Assembly (NCBI RefSeq): GCF_004353845.1
Contig: NZ_CP037864.1
Location: forward strand, 1,674,001 to 1,738,000
Source of the DNA: Citrobacter arsenatis
GTDB lineage: Bacteria; Pseudomonadota; Gammaproteobacteria; Enterobacterales; Enterobacteriaceae
DNA: 64,000 bases
Direction: 5' to 3'
Shown: in pieces, positions 61,213 through 64,000 of the stretch
Numbering within the stretch: position 1 is the first letter of the stretch
Layout: the number at the start of each line of letters is the position of its first letter
The notes under the pieces: generated by a model
What the model was told of the DNA's origin: nothing
What the model saw: the letters and a program-made list of their open reading frames with translations, nothing else
Database searches by the model: none
Translations under genes and position numbers: made by a program

Positions 61213-61341
61213 TTATTTTTCTGAAGGTTTATTCTGCTCTGGTTTGCTGTTAATCATGTCGCACAGCATAGAGATCAGCATTAACCGTACTTTAAAGGGG
61301 GAGTGGCTAAACACGCGTATACACCTCTTAAATTCATTCAT
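61213..61341 (-). CDS. mntS: MntS, small manganese-regulated protein
   Basis: A 42-codon open frame beginning MNEFKRCIRVFSHSPF and ending NKPSEK, with an AGGAGG ribosome site directly upstream. It closely matches E. coli MntS, which has the same length and position beside mntR. MntS raises intracellular manganese, probably by inhibiting the MntP exporter. In E. coli the RNA was first known as RybA. A MntR site 60 bp upstream should repress it when manganese is high. Confidence 0.93.
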   Translation of the reverse strand: MNEFKRCIRVFSHSPFKVRLMLISMLCDMINSKPEQNKPSEK

Positions 61342-61400
61342 ATGAACCTCCTGACTTCACGATCCCATCAGTCCTTGAGGGATGTCTTTATTATATACAG

Positions 61401-61418
61401 ATATAGCACAGGCTATAT
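61401..61418. promoter_or_regulatory. MntR operator between mntS and mntR
   Basis: ATATAGCACAGGCTATAT has symmetric 7-bp arms around a 4-bp centre and follows the E. coli MntR consensus (ATAGC-N3-GGCTAT type). It lies upstream of mntS, in the 187-bp gap shared with mntR. Confidence 0.85.
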
Positions 61419-61527
61419 TATATAGCTATTGCTAAAACGTTAATTTTTTGTGCCCACGCAACTCTGGTTTACAATGAGCGCTCTCTAATCAGATGCCGTT
61501 AACGCGTCACAGTAACGAGGAAGCAGA

Positions 61528-62001
61528 ATGAGTCGTCGCGCAGGTACGCCAACAACAAAAAAAGTGACGCAATTGGTGAATGTCGAAGAACACGTTGAAG
61601 GATTTCGTCAGGTCCGGGAGGCGCATCGCCGTGAGCTGATTGATGACTACGTAGAGCTGATTTCCGATCTCATTATTGAGGTGGGTGAAGCGCGCCAGGT
61701 AGATATGGCCGCGCGGCTTGGGGTTTCCCAGCCGACGGTTGCTAAAATGCTTAAGCGTCTTGCTTCAGTCGGGTTGATTGAAATGATCCCCTGGCGAGGC
61801 GTGTTTTTAACCGCAGAAGGAGAGCGACTGGCTCAGGAGAGTCGGGAGCGTCATCAGATTGTGGAGAATTTCCTGTTGATGTTAGGTATCAGCCCGGAAA
61901 TCGCCCGTCGCGACGCTGAGGGAATGGAGCACCACGTCAGTAAGGAAACGCTGGAGGCTTTTAGCCGGTTTACGCAACAACAAGGAATAGGCTCTGAATG
62001 A
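61528..62001 (+). CDS. mntR: Manganese-responsive regulator MntR
   Basis: A 157-residue DtxR/MntR-family dimeric repressor with the winged helix QVDMAARLGVSQPTVAKMLKRL (about 60-81) and metal-binding residues in the C-terminal half (ERHQIVENFL, EGMEHHVS). With manganese it represses mntH and mntS and, with its riboswitch partner, activates mntP expression in E. coli. The GAGGAAGC ribosome site precedes the ATG. Its stop overlaps the ybiR start by four bases. Confidence 0.96.
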   Translation: MSRRAGTPTTKKVTQLVNVEEHVEGFRQVREAHRRELIDDYVELISDLIIEVGEARQVDMAARLGVSQPTVAKMLKRLASVGLIEMIPWRGVFLTAEGERLAQESRERHQIVENFLLMLGISPEIARRDAEGMEHHVSKETLEAFSRFTQQQGIGSE

Positions 62002-63107
62002 GTTTTCCTTTATTACGCGCCTTACAGCGCGATCGTTTTTTCCAGTTGTTAATCATCGTCGGGGTTGTACTGAGCCTGTTTACGCCATTTGCGCCCCGGT
62101 CGTGGGTGGGGGCGATTGACTGGCACACGATTATCACGCTTAGCGGCCTGATGTTACTGACCAAAGGCGTGGAGCTAAGCGGTTACTTCGATGTGTTAGG
62201 GCGTAAGATGACCCGCCGCTTCAAAACAGAACGTCAATTGGCGATATTTATGGTGCTGGCCGCGGCGCTACTGTCGACGTTTCTGACCAACGATGTTGCG
62301 CTGTTTATTGTTGTTCCGCTGACTATCACCCTGAAAAAATTGTGCGCCATTCCGGTGAATCGCCTGATTATCTTTGAGGCGCTGGCGGTAAACGCCGGAT
62401 CGTTGCTCACGCCAATAGGTAACCCGCAAAATATTCTGATGTGGGGACGCTCAGGCTTATCGTTTACCGCGTTTACCTGGCAAATGGCACCGCTCGCGGG
62501 GGCGATGATGCTGACGCTGGTGGTGCTGTGCTGGTTCAGTTTCCCGCATAAAGCTTTGCATTATCATACTGGTACGCGCGCGCCTGACTGGCAACCGCGC
62601 CTGGTATGGAGCTGTCTGGTGCTGTATATGATCTTTTTGGCAGCACTGGAATTCAAGCAGGAGCTGTGGGGGCTGGCGATTGTGGCGGCGGGGTTCATCG
62701 TGCTTGCGCGTCGTGTGATCCTCAGTGTGGACTGGACGCTGCTGTTGGTATTTATGGCGATGTTCATTGATGTGCACTTGCTGACGCAGCTCCCGGCCTT
62801 GCAGGGGATAACCCACCAGATTGGTACGCTTTCAGCGCCGGGGCTTTGGTTGACCGCCATTGGTCTGTCGCAGTTTATCAGTAATGTTCCCAGTACGATT
62901 TTGCTGCTGAACTACGTCCCGCCAACGCTGTTGCTGGCCTGGGCGGTTAATGTGGGCGGCTTTGGTCTGTTGCCGGGATCGCTGGCGAATCTTATTGCCT
63001 TACGGATGGCAAACGACCGACGCATCTGGTGGCGTTTTCATTGGTATTCGGTGCCGATGCTGATATGGGCGGGACTGGTAGGGTATGGTTTGTTGCAGAT
63101 GATGTGA
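61998..63107 (+). CDS. ybiR: YbiR, inner membrane anion-permease-like protein
   Basis: A 369-residue protein with ten or so membrane segments of the ArsB/NhaD (CitMHS-related) superfamily. It has TNDVALFIVVPLTI and the NAGSLLTPIGNPQNILMWG motif typical of that group, and SQFISNVPSTILLL in the second half. The transported substrate is unknown. Translational coupling to mntR (ATGA overlap) suggests a link to metal homeostasis, but no direct evidence is visible. Confidence 0.9.
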   Translation: MSFPLLRALQRDRFFQLLIIVGVVLSLFTPFAPRSWVGAIDWHTIITLSGLMLLTKGVELSGYFDVLGRKMTRRFKTERQLAIFMVLAAALLSTFLTNDVALFIVVPLTITLKKLCAIPVNRLIIFEALAVNAGSLLTPIGNPQNILMWGRSGLSFTAFTWQMAPLAGAMMLTLVVLCWFSFPHKALHYHTGTRAPDWQPRLVWSCLVLYMIFLAALEFKQELWGLAIVAAGFIVLARRVILSVDWTLLLVFMAMFIDVHLLTQLPALQGITHQIGTLSAPGLWLTAIGLSQFISNVPSTILLLNYVPPTLLLAWAVNVGGFGLLPGSLANLIALRMANDRRIWWRFHWYSVPMLIWAGLVGYGLLQMM

Positions 63108-63110
63108 GGA

Positions 63111-63185
63111 GTACGCCCGATGGCGCTTTGCTTATCGGGCGTACTTAATCTGTAGGCCGGATAAGGCGAAAACCGCCATCCGGCA
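63111..63185. repeat. REP-type hairpin and REP between ybiR and ldtB
   Basis: GTACGCCCGAT and ATCGGGCGTAC form an 11-bp stem (63111-63144), followed by a REP (GTAGGCCGGATAAGGCGAAA to GCCATCCGGCA, about 63152-63185) and a short T run on the plus strand. It lies between convergent stops. Confidence 0.87.
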
Positions 63186-63196
63186 TTTTTTGATGC

Positions 63197-64000
63197 TTAG
63201 TTCAGACGAACCGGCATACCTGAACGGTTCTGTACCGCCTGCTCAACGACGGCCTGATCGACGTCAGACTGACCGGTGATGCTGGTAATGCTCTTGTTCA
63301 GCGTAATCGGTACGATTTCCCCGCCTTCGAACTGTGCTTCAGTGGTAGACAGTGGGTTGTGTACCTCGATGTAACGGCTGCCGTCTGGTTCGGTGGTGGC
63401 TTTTACCGGCTCATCGATAAACTGTACGCGGGTGCCGACCGGCACGTTTTCAAACAGGAATTTGATGTCGTCGTTACGCAGACGCACGCAACCATGGCTG
63501 ACACGTAAGCCGACACCGAAGTTAGCATTGGTGCCGTGGATAGCGTACAGGCGACCGATATACAGCGCGTACAGCCCCATCGGGTTATCCGGACCTGCCG
63601 GAACAACGGCTGGCAGTGGTTCGCCCGCGGCGCGGTATTCCGCATGCATTTTCGCTGTAGGCGTCCAGGTTGGACCCGCTTTTTTACGTTCTACTTTGGT
63701 GGTCCAATTGATTGGCGTGTCTTTACCCAACTGGCCGATACCGATCGGCAGAACAATGACGGTGTTGGTGCCTTTCGGGTAGTAGTACAGACGCATTTCC
63801 GCGCTGTTGATAACAATACCTTCATGCACGGTATCCGGCAGGATCAACTGCTGAGGAATGTTCAACACGGTGCCGCCTTTCGGCAGGAAGGTATCCACGC
63901 CAGGGTTGGCTTCCAGCATGTTAGACAGACCCATCTGATACTCCGCCGCAAAATATTCCAGCGGTTGGGTGTTACCTTCAGGAATCGTGATGACCTGGTT
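63197..64000 (-). CDS. ldtB: L,D-transpeptidase LdtB (YbiS), 5' end beyond the window
   Basis: The frame is open from its stop at 63197 to the right edge, so 267 C-terminal codons are present and about 40 N-terminal codons, including the signal peptide, are missing. LdtB attaches Braun lipoprotein to the meso-diaminopimelate of peptidoglycan in the periplasm. A LysM-like segment (PEGNTQPLEYFAAEYQMGLS) precedes the YkuD catalytic domain, whose active-site motif HGTNANFGVGLRVSHGCVRL contains the catalytic cysteine. Confidence 0.95.
   Translation of the reverse strand, partial: NQVITIPEGNTQPLEYFAAEYQMGLSNMLEANPGVDTFLPKGGTVLNIPQQLILPDTVHEGIVINSAEMRLYYYPKGTNTVIVLPIGIGQLGKDTPINWTTKVERKKAGPTWTPTAKMHAEYRAAGEPLPAVVPAGPDNPMGLYALYIGRLYAIHGTNANFGVGLRVSHGCVRLRNDDIKFLFENVPVGTRVQFIDEPVKATTEPDGSRYIEVHNPLSTTEAQFEGGEIVPITLNKSITSITGQSDVDQAVVEQAVQNRSGMPVRLN

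Overview
The window is a chromosomal segment of an enteric bacterium closely related to Escherichia coli, most likely Citrobacter or a near relative. Gene content and order follow the E. coli ybhH to ybiS (gal-bio-uvrB-moa-dps-ompX) segment almost gene for gene. Proteins are clearly homologous but diverged. The segment also carries a complete hut operon, which E. coli K-12 lacks, and REP/BIME repeats typical of Enterobacteriaceae. The species call is inference; no rRNA or other species marker is present.

Layout. 1-5.3 kb: ybhH (3' end only), ybhI, ybhJ and the opposing ybhC, followed by a conserved phage lambda attB core. 5.5-12 kb: histidine utilisation genes hutIGC and hutUH, with HutC operators upstream of hutI and hutU. 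12-17.6 kb: ybhB, then bioA divergent from bioBFCD across a BirA operator. 17.5-21 kb: an orphan UrtE/LivF-like ABC ATPase, a 0.7 kb regulatory spacer with paired DnaA boxes, and SOS-controlled uvrB. 21.0-21.8 kb: eleven REP units in tandem at an exact 64-bp period. 21.8-26.6 kb: ybhK, then moaABCDE behind a ModE site and a molybdenum-cofactor riboswitch, then ybhL. 26.7-30.2 kb: ybhP-clsB-ybhN and ybhQ. 30.2-36 kb: the cecR-ybhGFSR drug-exporter operon. 36.1-37.5 kb: rhlE.

37.5-41.3 kb is the one clearly accessory block. A GntR/HutC-type regulator diverges from a fumarase-superfamily lyase and a DASS anion transporter. Their shared control region contains a 32-bp perfect palindrome and a CRP-like site. 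It is inserted between rhlE and dinG, which lie close together in E. coli. I infer an inducible uptake-and-cleavage pathway for an unidentified (probably succinyl-type or polycarboxylic) compound.

41.5-64 kb returns to conserved synteny: SOS gene dinG with ybiB, hcxB, ybiJ, ybiI, ybiX-fiu behind a Fur box, mcbA, rlmF, ybiO, glnHPQ behind a sigma-54/NtrC promoter, dps, rhtA, ompX, opgE, the 42-codon mntS, mntR-ybiR, and ldtB running off the right edge. Start codons were moved from the longest ORF wherever a Shine-Dalgarno sequence and remembered family length agreed. Homology statements rest on recalled family sequences, not on a search. No tRNA, rRNA, CRISPR array, insertion sequence or prophage gene was seen.
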